Source: an uncultured Candidatus Melainabacteria bacterium (GTDB taxonomy: Bacteria; Cyanobacteriota; Vampirovibrionia; Gastranaerophilales; Gastranaerophilaceae). Taken from it: a DNA stretch of 18,864 nucleotides. Under the pieces are notes generated by a model. It saw nothing but the letters and a program-made list of their open reading frames with translations, had not been told where the DNA came from and searched no databases. Each line of letters starts with the position of its first letter. Positions within the stretch are counted from its first letter, which is position 1. Where the stretch lies: assembly GCA_934754855.1 (NCBI GenBank), contig CAKVJR010000022.1, positions 1-18,864 on the forward strand. Reading direction: 5' to 3'. Below, one piece after another: positions 7,101 to 13,347 of the stretch. Made by a program: the position numbers and the translations under genes.

Positions 7101-7610
7101 TTAGCCGATAACAGGAGCCGTAAATACTCTTGTTGCAAGGTCTTTGTCCAACAAAAGCAATGCGTTTTTGTCATCGCCGATAAGTTTCAATGTTGCCAAT
7201 ACCTTGCCAACACTCGATTCTTCTTCGACTTGTTCTTTCAAATACCAATCCAAGAATGAAATTGCCGCTCTGTCTTTAACTTCTTCCGCAACGTCCAAAA
7301 GGTAGTTGATTCTTGAAGTTACATATTGTTCGTGTCTTAAAACATGTTCAAAAATTTCAACAGGCGTATTTCCTTCGATAACGGGTTTTTCGATTTCCAA
7401 AAGTTCAACCTTTCCGCCACGTTCGATTAAATAATCGTACATTCCGAACGCATGTGCTCTTTCTTCTTGAACTTGAACATCAAACCAGTTTACAAAACCT
7501 TGCAAATTCAATTCGGCAAAATATGCTTTCATAGCCAAATATAAAAATTCAGAATAAAATTCTTTGTTGATTTGTTCATTAAGTGCCAATTGCATTTTTT
7601 CGTTCATCAT
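7101..7610 (-). CDS. ftn: Non-heme bacterial ferritin
   Basis: An iron-storage protein that oxidises Fe(II) at a di-iron site and stores the mineral in a 24-mer cage in the cytoplasm (family knowledge). All ferroxidase ligands are visible in FtnA numbering: E17, E50, H53, E94, Q127 and E130. The length, 169 residues, is typical. Two ATG codons are adjacent. I chose the first (7610) because AAAGGA sits 6 nt upstream; the second would be 9 nt away. The gene has its own promoter and terminator and is monocistronic. I see no clear Fur or PerR operator, though the AT-rich leader could hide one. Confidence 0.95.
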   Translation of the reverse strand: MMNEKMQLALNEQINKEFYSEFLYLAMKAYFAELNLQGFVNWFDVQVQEERAHAFGMYDYLIERGGKVELLEIEKPVIEGNTPVEIFEHVLRHEQYVTSRINYLLDVAEEVKDRAAISFLDWYLKEQVEEESSVGKVLATLKLIGDDKNALLLLDKDLATRVFTAPVIG

Positions 7611-7643
7611 AAAATTCCTTTCAAATCTGATTTATTCGACAAA

Positions 7644-7672
7644 ATTATAAACCGAAAAATCAACACTTACAA
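7644..7672 (-). promoter_or_regulatory. Promoter of the ferritin gene
   Basis: Read on the minus strand: -35 TTGTAA (7672-7667), 17-bp spacer, perfect -10 TATAAT (7649-7644). The leader to ATG 7610 is about 27 nt and contains the AAAGGA ribosome-binding site. Confidence 0.72.
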
Positions 7673-7736
7673 CAAAATTATTTTTCAATAGACACAACGC
7701 TTTTCGACTTTGCATGCCCGAATTTAAACATTAAAA

Positions 7737-7762
7737 AAGAGGCGATTTTTCAAACGCCTCTT
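7737..7762 (-). terminator. Terminator of the 110-aa acidic protein gene
   Basis: A perfect 8-bp stem: AAGAGGCG (7737-7744) pairs with CGCCTCTT (7755-7762), with a 10-nt loop. On the minus strand it is followed by a run of six T. It lies 20 nt after the stop at 7782. Confidence 0.88.
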
Positions 7763-7781
7763 AAACTTATAAATATTCAAA

Positions 7782-8114
7782 CTATTCGTATTTGTGTTTG
7801 AATGCCAAATATTGCTTGTAATATTCGTCATCTTCTTCTGTTGTTTCGGGTTCTTGAACTTCTTTCAATTGTTCGTCAGTACCCCATTTTTTAAGATGAT
7901 CAGTCATTGCTTCTTTGTATTCTGCAACATCATCTTTCTTGTTTTCTTGAACACCATACATTGCTTTGTAAAGATTTGCATCAGTCGGTGCTGTTTCTTT
8001 TTCTGCATAACCTTGAGTATTTACAGCATTTGCTTCTTCTTTAACTGCTGCTTTTTTAATCATGTTAACGTTGTTGTTAACTGCTTCTGTTCCATTAATA
8101 GCGGATACGTTCAT
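7782..8114 (-). CDS. 110-aa acidic protein of unknown function
   Basis: A small soluble protein with no signal peptide and no membrane segment. The N-terminal half (1-50) is Asn/Ala/Val-rich. The C-terminal half is highly charged and likely helical, with YKAMYG, a YKEAMTDHLKKW helix and a Glu/Asp-rich end finishing in YYKQYLAFKHKYE. I do not recognise it. The ribosome-binding site AAGGAGG (8125-8119, about 5-nt spacing) is the best match to the Shine-Dalgarno consensus in the window, and many Asn codons are AAC, so it is probably well expressed. It lies 111 bp downstream of the PilT-like gene on the same strand and ends at its own terminator. Confidence 0.8.
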   Translation of the reverse strand: MNVSAINGTEAVNNNVNMIKKAAVKEEANAVNTQGYAEKETAPTDANLYKAMYGVQENKKDDVAEYKEAMTDHLKKWGTDEQLKEVQEPETTEEDDEYYKQYLAFKHKYE

Positions 8115-8167
8115 TTTTCCTCCTTGCGGATTTCTTACACGGTACCATTAAACCATGAAAATGATTT

Positions 8168-8202
8168 TTTTTGTTACATTTTTTGAAAAAAATTTACAAA
8201 AA
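8168..8202. repeat. AT-only imperfect inverted repeat ahead of the 110-aa gene
   Basis: Outer arms TTTTTGT (8168-8174) and ACAAAAA (8196-8202), inner arms ATTTTTT (8178-8184) and AAAAAAT (8187-8193), separated by small internal loops. It lies between the PilT-like stop and the 110-aa gene start. It has no GC core and no T-run after it on either strand, so it is not a classical terminator. It could be an operator or may be chance in AT-rich DNA. Confidence 0.3.
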
Positions 8203-8225
8203 TTACTCAAAATACATCAAATGAC

Positions 8226-9707
8226 TTAACCCATCGGTTTAAAACCGCCACCATTCGGGTTATTCGAGCCATAATTATTATTTCCGAAATTACCTGACGA
8301 ACCGAAATTACCGCCGAAATTATTGTCAAAATTATTGTCAAAATTTCCGCTGAAATTTCCGTCAAAAGCACTTTCAAAGCCGTCTTGCGGGGCAAAATTA
8401 TCATCAGAATATGGTGCAAAACCGTCATTTTGCGTTTGTTGAGCCAATTGAGCCTGTTTTAATTTTTCTTCTTCCTGTTTCTTTAATTCTTCCTGACGAG
8501 CCTTTTCTTCAGCGGCTTTTCGTTCTTCCTCAGCCTTTTTGGCGGCTTCTTCGGCAGCCTTTTTCTCTTCTTCTTCTGCGTGTCGTTTTTGTTCTTCCGC
8601 AATTCTTTCGAGTTCTTTTTGTTTTTCGATTTCCATTTTTTTAGCGTAAAATTCACGGCGGAAACTTCTGCTGAGTTCATCGGGAAGATTTGAGTATGAA
8701 AGGGCATCTTCTTTTGAAATTTTATCGTCCAAAACGAGTTTCAGCAAAGAATCGTTCAAAGAAACGATATTCGGATTGTTTGTGTTCATAAGTTGATAAA
8801 TTTCCTCGATTTCGCCTTTTCTTATGCAATCTTGGAAAGTCGGAGTTGCAAATATAACCTCAGTTGCGGCAAATCTTGTTTTTAAAGTTTCAGAATAAAC
8901 CAATTTTTGAGAAACAGTCCCTTTTAAATTTTCCGCAAGTTCGTGCATAACGTTTTCACGGTCATTTTTATCAAACATGTTGATAATATTGATGATTGTT
9001 TGAACGGCATCAGGCGTATGGAGAGTTGAAATAACGAGATAGCCCATATTTGCGGCTTTTAAAGCCAATTTTGCGGTTTCTCGGTCACTGATTTCTCCGA
9101 GGAAAATAACATCAGGGTCTTGGTGAATTGCATACTTCATACCCTCAACAAATGACGGCGTGTCAATACCGATTTGACGTTGAGAAACGAGAGATTTATG
9201 CGATTTGATAACATATTCGATAGGATTTTCGATTGTCAAAATGTGTTTTTGAAAAGTTTTGTTGTACCAATCCAAAATTACCGCAACCGTAGTAGATTTG
9301 CCGCAACCGGTCGGACCTGTCACAAAAACCAAACCGCTCTTAACCCGCAAAATTTGGTGGATTAATTCCGGAAAATCCAACTCGTCCAAAGTTTTGATTT
9401 TAATCGGAATAATTCTGAAAACAAACGAAGGTTGATTGCCCTGAAGCCCGTAATTTACACGGAAACGGGAAACATTCGGAATTTCATGAACAAAATCCAA
9501 GTCCGTAATTTTTGAATATTCGAGTTTAAATTTGTCGGGTGCAATTTCCTCAAAAATTTTCTTCATATCCTCTGCCGTCAAAGCGGGCAAAGAGGTTTTC
9601 ATAATCATACCGTTTTTTCTGATTAATGGCGACTCATCAACGTGCAAATGCACATCAGAAGCACCTAACGAAATTGCCTTTAACAAAAATTCATTTATTC
9701 CAATCAT
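8226..9707 (-). CDS. pilT: PilT-family hexameric ATPase, divergent, with long coiled-coil and Gly/Asn-rich tail
   Basis: Related to the type IV pilus retraction motor. I chose ATG 9707 (493 aa) because GAAAGG lies 9 nt upstream; the in-frame TTG at 9716 abuts that site. Numbering from 9707: the N-terminal ASDVHLH motif is near 16-22, Walker A GPTGCGKST at 131-139, the Asp box TIENPIEYV at 158-166, the Walker B segment DPDVIFLGEIS at 197-207, and the His box TLHTPDA at 228-234. Compared with typical PilT, the Asp-box Asp is Asn, two conserved Arg are His195 and Ser207, and AIRNLIR is replaced by TFQDCIR (290-296). After the ATPase, residues about 355-425 form a Lys/Glu/Ala coiled coil and 427-493 a Phe/Gly/Asn-rich tail. 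Typical PilT is about 350-370 residues. No pilus partner genes are in the window. It may be a motor with an altered role. Confidence 0.88.
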   Translation of the reverse strand: MIGINEFLLKAISLGASDVHLHVDESPLIRKNGMIMKTSLPALTAEDMKKIFEEIAPDKFKLEYSKITDLDFVHEIPNVSRFRVNYGLQGNQPSFVFRIIPIKIKTLDELDFPELIHQILRVKSGLVFVTGPTGCGKSTTVAVILDWYNKTFQKHILTIENPIEYVIKSHKSLVSQRQIGIDTPSFVEGMKYAIHQDPDVIFLGEISDRETAKLALKAANMGYLVISTLHTPDAVQTIINIINMFDKNDRENVMHELAENLKGTVSQKLVYSETLKTRFAATEVIFATPTFQDCIRKGEIEEIYQLMNTNNPNIVSLNDSLLKLVLDDKISKEDALSYSNLPDELSRSFRREFYAKKMEIEKQKELERIAEEQKRHAEEEEKKAAEEAAKKAEEERKAAEEKARQEELKKQEEEKLKQAQLAQQTQNDGFAPYSDDNFAPQDGFESAFDGNFSGNFDNNFDNNFGGNFGSSGNFGNNNYGSNNPNGGGFKPMG

Positions 9708-9788
9708 AACAGTCAACCTTTCAGACCTATTTTCTTATTTTTTTGAGCAAAAAACAACATCTTTAGAGCGATTTTTACATTTTTTAAT

Positions 9789-9794
9789 TATAAT
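9789..9794 (+). promoter_or_regulatory. Candidate -10 box for the M48 protease operon
   Basis: TATAAT at 9789-9794 lies 28 nt before ATG 9823, in the divergent gap between the PilT-like gene and the protease. No good -35 is visible 16-18 bp upstream, so the promoter may be activator-dependent or the match may be chance. Confidence 0.4.
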
Positions 9795-9822
9795 AAATTT
9801 GGAATTTAGAAATGAGGAATTT

Positions 9823-10512
9823 ATGAAAAAATTTTTGATTATGATAATTTCTGTTTTAATGTTTGCCGTTTCTCCCGCAAACGCAATAGTCACGGACGAT
9901 ACGCAAGACGGACACATTCAAAGCAAAATTAATCAAATCGGTTTCAGAATTTTAAATTCAAACAGAATTCCTTACAGAATAACCTTTTTCTACAACAATA
10001 ACTCAAAAGTCATAAACGCAAACTCGGCATTTTTCGACAGAAGCATCACGATTTACAAAGGAATTATCCTGATTGCAGACGATGAGGACGAAATTGCATC
10101 TGTTTTGGCACACGAAATTTCACACAGCGTTGACGGCTATCAGGGCATTTTGCGGGGTTATTTGCAGGAAGTAAAATACCTCATTTCTCCTAAAAAATAC
10201 GAATACAAAGCCGACAAAAGAGCGGTCGATTACCTCGTAAATGCAGGCTATAACCCGCTTGCGATAATTGTTATGGATACAAAAATGATGTCACAATATC
10301 GCTATGATATTTTTGGCACACACCCGCTCTCAAGCCGCCGTGTTATGGAGGTTTACGAGTATATTTACGAAAAATATCCCTCTTTTCTTGCTCATAATAA
10401 ATATGCCGATAACCTTTATTATCAGAACTTTTTGCTCACTTCCGAGAAAAATCGCAAAAAATTAGAAGATAAAATCAAAACAAATTCAAAGAAAAAATTG
10501 AAATATGATTAA
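9823..10512 (+). CDS. Exported M48-family zinc metalloprotease
   Basis: 229 residues from ATG 9823, which has GAGGAA 3 nt upstream; the frame stays open further upstream but only as an antisense run through the PilT-like gene. A Sec signal peptide (1-21, cleavage after NANA) is followed by the protease domain. The zinc site is HEISH at 97-101, with the third ligand E127 in EYKAD (127-131). HPLSSRR at 167-173 is the family's C-terminal His/Arg motif. It resembles the BepA/Oma1-type periplasmic M48 proteases that handle misfolded envelope proteins, but it lacks TPR repeats. The C-terminus is Lys-rich. It overlaps the next gene by 8 nt, so the two are translationally coupled. Confidence 0.9.
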   Translation: MKKFLIMIISVLMFAVSPANAIVTDDTQDGHIQSKINQIGFRILNSNRIPYRITFFYNNNSKVINANSAFFDRSITIYKGIILIADDEDEIASVLAHEISHSVDGYQGILRGYLQEVKYLISPKKYEYKADKRAVDYLVNAGYNPLAIIVMDTKMMSQYRYDIFGTHPLSSRRVMEVYEYIYEKYPSFLAHNKYADNLYYQNFLLTSEKNRKKLEDKIKTNSKKKLKYD

Positions 10513-11263
10513 TTTTTCGGTTAAAAAATTCCTATCTTTTGCCCTGTTAATCGGTATTTCGATTAATTTACCCTGTTTTGCTCAAACAGAAAACGAAAAA
10601 ATACAGGATTTTTTAATCACAAATGATTTTATAATAAAAAATGACACGCCGAAAACCTTTCAGCAACAGGCAATTCACGACTTTTTAATCACGAAAGATT
10701 TTATCTCGAAAAATTCAACCCAATTTTCACCCGCCAAATCCGCTATTCGGGACGAATTTATGCAAAACAGGCTAAAAGATTGTGAATACAAGGTTTACAA
10801 GCAGAAAAAATATGATTTTCAAAACGTTAATCACCTCTTTGTAAAGGTTCACACGGCCAAAATTATTTCAACGAAAAACCCGATGAATGTTGGCGATGAG
10901 GTATTTTTTATGGTTTCCGAAAATGTCACAAAGAACGGAAAAATTCTCGTTAAAAAAGGAGAACTCGTTTCCGCAAGGGTCGAAACAATCTCAGAGAGCG
11001 GAACTTACGGAGTTGCGGCGGATATTATCATAGGCAATTTCAAAATCGGAAACACCTCTTTGACAGGTGAAATTTCAAAAGAGGGTTTCACGCACGCCTA
11101 TTGGGTTATACCCGTTTCTCAAGCGGCAGGATTTTTTATTCCGTTTTCAAATTACGCTTTCAGATTTATCCGTGGCGGACACGCAAAAATAACCCCGAAA
11201 GAAACGTTTGAACTTCAATTGCCTGACGAATTTTGGCAACAGACGAAAGCAAAAACATTATGA
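10505..11263 (+). CDS. Exported protein with 24-residue repeats and a beta-rich domain, unknown function
   Basis: 252 residues with a Sec signal peptide (1-26, ending CFA). Next come repeats with a strict 24-residue period. IQDFLITNDFIIKN starts at 33, IHDFLITKDFISKN at 57, and a weaker copy, IRDEFMQNRLKD, at 81. From about 110 to 240 is a beta-rich region. The segment VGDEVFFMVSEN then KKGELVSARVE (129-160), followed by GHAKITPKETFELQLP (225-240), resembles the beta-barrel pattern of envelope or TrbI/VirB10-like periplasmic domains; this is pattern memory, not a firm assignment. The start overlaps the protease gene by 8 nt and the end overlaps the next gene by 4 nt (ATGA). A periplasmic location is likely. 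Confidence 0.82.
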   Translation: MINFSVKKFLSFALLIGISINLPCFAQTENEKIQDFLITNDFIIKNDTPKTFQQQAIHDFLITKDFISKNSTQFSPAKSAIRDEFMQNRLKDCEYKVYKQKKYDFQNVNHLFVKVHTAKIISTKNPMNVGDEVFFMVSENVTKNGKILVKKGELVSARVETISESGTYGVAADIIIGNFKIGNTSLTGEISKEGFTHAYWVIPVSQAAGFFIPFSNYAFRFIRGGHAKITPKETFELQLPDEFWQQTKAKTL

Positions 11264-12093
11264 AAAATGATTTTTGGGAAAATAAAATTTTGCTAAATTC
11301 GGGCAGAAATTGTCTGCGATATATTTTAAGGGCATATAAAATCGCCGAAATTCAACTGCCATACTATCTTTGCCCTGTTGTCAGACAAGCGGTAAAAGAA
11401 GAAAACGTAAAAATGAAATTTTATCATATTGACGAAAATTTTTTGCCGACAAAAGAATTTTCACCCGATGAATTTATCCTCTATCCCAATTATTTCGGGC
11501 TTTGCGACACTCAAGCAGAAATTTTATCAAAAAAATACAAAAACCTTATTTCAGACAATGCTCACGCATTTTTTGCCCCAAACAGAGGAATAGCAGGTTT
11601 TTCGTCCCCGAGAAAATTTTTCAACGTAAACGACGGCGGAATTCTAGAAATTAACAAAAAAATCCCCGATATTTTTGAAAAAGATAGGGACAGAACTATT
11701 GAAATTAAAGACTTTAAGAGTTTTTGCAAAAACGAAATTTCAATTGATAACGAACCGATAAAATTTATGAGCGAAAAAACTCAAAATTCGTTAAAAAACA
11801 TCAATTTTGAGCAAAAAATCGCAAAAAATCGTCAAATTTTTTCAAAAATTGCTCAAAAATTGAAAAAATCGAACATTTTAAAATTTAAACTCAAAAGCGA
11901 TTTTGTTCCGATGTGTTATCCGTTTTTGTCAAAAAATTTTGAACACGAAGAAAGACTTGCCGAAATGCTTGAGAATAAAGGAATTTACCTAATTAAGTAC
12001 GGCACAAATCTTCCGAAAAGTTATCCAGAATTTGAATTTACAAAAATTTTAATGATACCTTTGTGCGAAAAAACATCGGAATTTTTTGATTAA
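11260..12093 (+). CDS. DegT/DnrJ/EryC1-fold PLP aminotransferase-like protein, short form
   Basis: 277 residues from ATG 11260, which overlaps the previous stop as ATGA. The in-frame TTG at 11233 lies inside the upstream gene and has no ribosome-binding site. The order of motifs follows the sugar aminotransferase fold: LNSGRNCLRYILRAY (12-26), YYLCPV (35-40), LYPNYFG (74-80), a PLP-ring Asp in LISDNAHA (96-103), and SSPRKFFNVNDGG (115-127), where K119 could be the PLP lysine. Typical family members are 360-400 residues, so the C-terminal domain is reduced. No signal peptide. Such proteins usually act in nucleotide-sugar or surface-glycan synthesis; no such genes flank it here. Activity as a transaminase is uncertain. 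Confidence 0.75.
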   Translation: MKNDFWENKILLNSGRNCLRYILRAYKIAEIQLPYYLCPVVRQAVKEENVKMKFYHIDENFLPTKEFSPDEFILYPNYFGLCDTQAEILSKKYKNLISDNAHAFFAPNRGIAGFSSPRKFFNVNDGGILEINKKIPDIFEKDRDRTIEIKDFKSFCKNEISIDNEPIKFMSEKTQNSLKNINFEQKIAKNRQIFSKIAQKLKKSNILKFKLKSDFVPMCYPFLSKNFEHEERLAEMLENKGIYLIKYGTNLPKSYPEFEFTKILMIPLCEKTSEFFD

Positions 12094-12097
12094 AATG

Positions 12098-12106
12098 TGA
12101 TAAAAT
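12098..12106 (+). promoter_or_regulatory. Extended -10 promoter for the Nudix gene
   Basis: TG at 12098-12099, one base, then TAAAAT at 12101-12106 gives an extended -10 element. It lies 19 nt before ATG 12126, in the 32-nt gap after the aminotransferase-like gene. It would allow separate expression of the Nudix gene as well as read-through from upstream. Confidence 0.4.
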
Positions 12107-12125
12107 CAAGAAAAAAGGAAAATTT

Positions 12126-12704
12126 ATGGACGAAACAAAATTAATATCGCACTCAAAATTTTTAGATTTCAAATCGGCAAAAAGTCCCGCAGGACACGAT
12201 TGGTATTACGTGAAACGCACTAACGACAAGAAAACTCACGACAGTGCCGTTGTAATTACCACCCTTGTCAAAATCAATGGAGAATATAATTTTTTATTTT
12301 TAAAAACAAAACGCCCGCCAATTTACGGCGAAAACAAAGCACCTTTTTGCATAGAGTCGCCTGCCGGCTTAATCGGTGACATTGACACAAGCGAAACCCT
12401 CTCAGAATGTGCAAAAAAGGAACTTTTGGAAGAAGCGGGAATATCTGCCGACAAAATTTTCACAGAACTCATAAACAGTTCCACCTCAGCAGGATTATCC
12501 TCGGAAACATTGAGTTACGTCACGGCAATCGCCGAAAATTACGACGTAATTTCCAAACCCGTTTCTGACGGCGGAATTATTTGCGAAAGATTTTTTGTCC
12601 CCGCAAAAAATATCCGTAAATACATCGACAACCTCGACCAAAAAGAAAATTCCGTCGCTGCAGCAACGCTTTGCGGGGTATTTTTAGCGTTAAAAAGATT
12701 ATAA
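12126..12704 (+). CDS. Nudix hydrolase, ADP-ribose/sugar-nucleotide pyrophosphatase type
   Basis: 192 residues. The Nudix box fits G-x5-E-x7-R-E-U-x-E-E-x-G-U from G84 to I106, except that the Arg is Lys (K98). The metal-binding E99, E102 and E103 are present. The preceding ESPAGL (77-82) and the overall length match the ADP-ribose pyrophosphatase group, which cleaves nucleoside-diphosphate-linked compounds. AAGGAAAA lies upstream of ATG 12126. It is cytoplasmic, with no signal peptide. It follows the aminotransferase-like gene by 32 nt and may be its co-transcribed neighbour. The true substrate cannot be told from sequence. Confidence 0.88.
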   Translation: MDETKLISHSKFLDFKSAKSPAGHDWYYVKRTNDKKTHDSAVVITTLVKINGEYNFLFLKTKRPPIYGENKAPFCIESPAGLIGDIDTSETLSECAKKELLEEAGISADKIFTELINSSTSAGLSSETLSYVTAIAENYDVISKPVSDGGIICERFFVPAKNIRKYIDNLDQKENSVAAATLCGVFLALKRL

Positions 12705-12715
12705 TTTGTTACAAT

Positions 12716-12744
12716 TTGACCGGAATTAAAATGTCCTGTAAACT
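12716..12744 (+). promoter_or_regulatory. Promoter of the exported coiled-coil protein gene
   Basis: -35 TTGACC (12716-12721), 17-bp spacer, -10-like TAAACT (12739-12744). The leader to ATG 12807 is about 60 nt and ends with the GAGGAAAA ribosome-binding site. The -35 is close to consensus; the -10 matches 4 of 6. Confidence 0.5.
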
Positions 12745-12806
12745 TTTAGCATAGATGTTAAGCAGATAATTCGACATCGTGTAGCAATTAATATGAGGAA
12801 AAATAT

Positions 12807-13238
12807 ATGAAAAAAGCAGCAATGTTTTTGACCGTTTTAACAATGTTTGCAGCAGCACCTTGCTTTGCTGACGGTTTGGTTTTCGACCCCGAAACATACA
12901 ACGCAAATACCGAAGCGGCAATGGCTAATAAATACAAAACTCAAGGTACATACGCTTCTGCACCCGTTGACACGAAAAAAACAACCGATGTCACTGACGT
13001 TACAACCCGTCAAAACAACAATATGCAAAACGCTTTGTTTGAACTCGATTCCGCTCAAGTTGACCTCAGAAACCAACTTCTCGAACACAGAGCAAAATAC
13101 ACCGAAATCGACAACCAATACAGAATGGTAAAAGAACAACGCAAAGTTCAAAATAAAACCGTTAAAGATTTTGAAAAAAGAATTAACAGAATCGAAAAAA
13201 CTAAAAACCAAATCAGAAAAAGTATGAATTTGCAATAG
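12807..13238 (+). CDS. Small exported coiled-coil protein, unknown function
   Basis: 143 residues. A Sec signal peptide (1-21, ending CFA) is followed by a Thr/Ala/Asn-rich linker (25-70). From about 72 to 140 the protein is a continuous charged helix with heptad-like Leu/Ile spacing, ending in a basic segment (KRINRIEKTKNQIRKSMNLQ). It is probably a periplasmic, possibly oligomeric, helical protein. No lipobox Cys follows the signal. The gene has its own promoter, a good ribosome-binding site (GAGGAAAA) and a terminator, so it is monocistronic. It recalls Skp/OmpH-like helical periplasmic proteins in outline only; no chaperone signature is visible. Confidence 0.85.
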   Translation: MKKAAMFLTVLTMFAAAPCFADGLVFDPETYNANTEAAMANKYKTQGTYASAPVDTKKTTDVTDVTTRQNNNMQNALFELDSAQVDLRNQLLEHRAKYTEIDNQYRMVKEQRKVQNKTVKDFEKRINRIEKTKNQIRKSMNLQ

Positions 13239-13259
13239 TTTTAAGCAGTTTTATCAAAT

Positions 13260-13288
13260 AAAAATCGAGTCTTTACGGCTCGATTTTT
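13260..13288. terminator. Bidirectional terminator between the coiled-coil gene and recJ
   Basis: A perfect 10-bp stem: AAAAATCGAG (13260-13269) pairs with CTCGATTTTT (13279-13288), with a 9-nt loop. On the plus strand the T-run extends to 13290. On the minus strand the other arm ends in five T, serving recJ, which stops at 13348. Confidence 0.9.
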
Positions 13289-13347
13289 TTGTTTGAAAAA
13301 TTTTAATATTTTCCGACTTCCCGACAAAAAATCACTTTCCTCGCAAA

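Noticed and set aside
7611..7735. Fur or PerR operator in front of ferritin
   Set aside because: I looked for a GATAATGATAATCATTATC-like or TTATAATNATTATAA-like palindrome and found no convincing match.
8168..8202. AT stem as a terminator of the PilT-like gene
   Set aside because: It has no GC pairs in a core and no T-run after it on the minus strand, so it is listed only as a weak inverted repeat.
9708..9716. TTG start for the PilT-like protein
   Set aside because: GAAAGG directly abuts this TTG, leaving no spacing; ATG 9707 is correctly spaced and fits the family N-terminus.
9532..9822. Upstream extension of the M48 protease frame
   Set aside because: The extra residues are antisense to the PilT-like gene. 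ATG 9823 has a ribosome-binding site and begins a proper signal peptide.
11233..11259. TTG start of the aminotransferase-like protein
   Set aside because: It lies within the upstream gene without a ribosome-binding site; ATG 11260 gives the usual 4-nt ATGA overlap.
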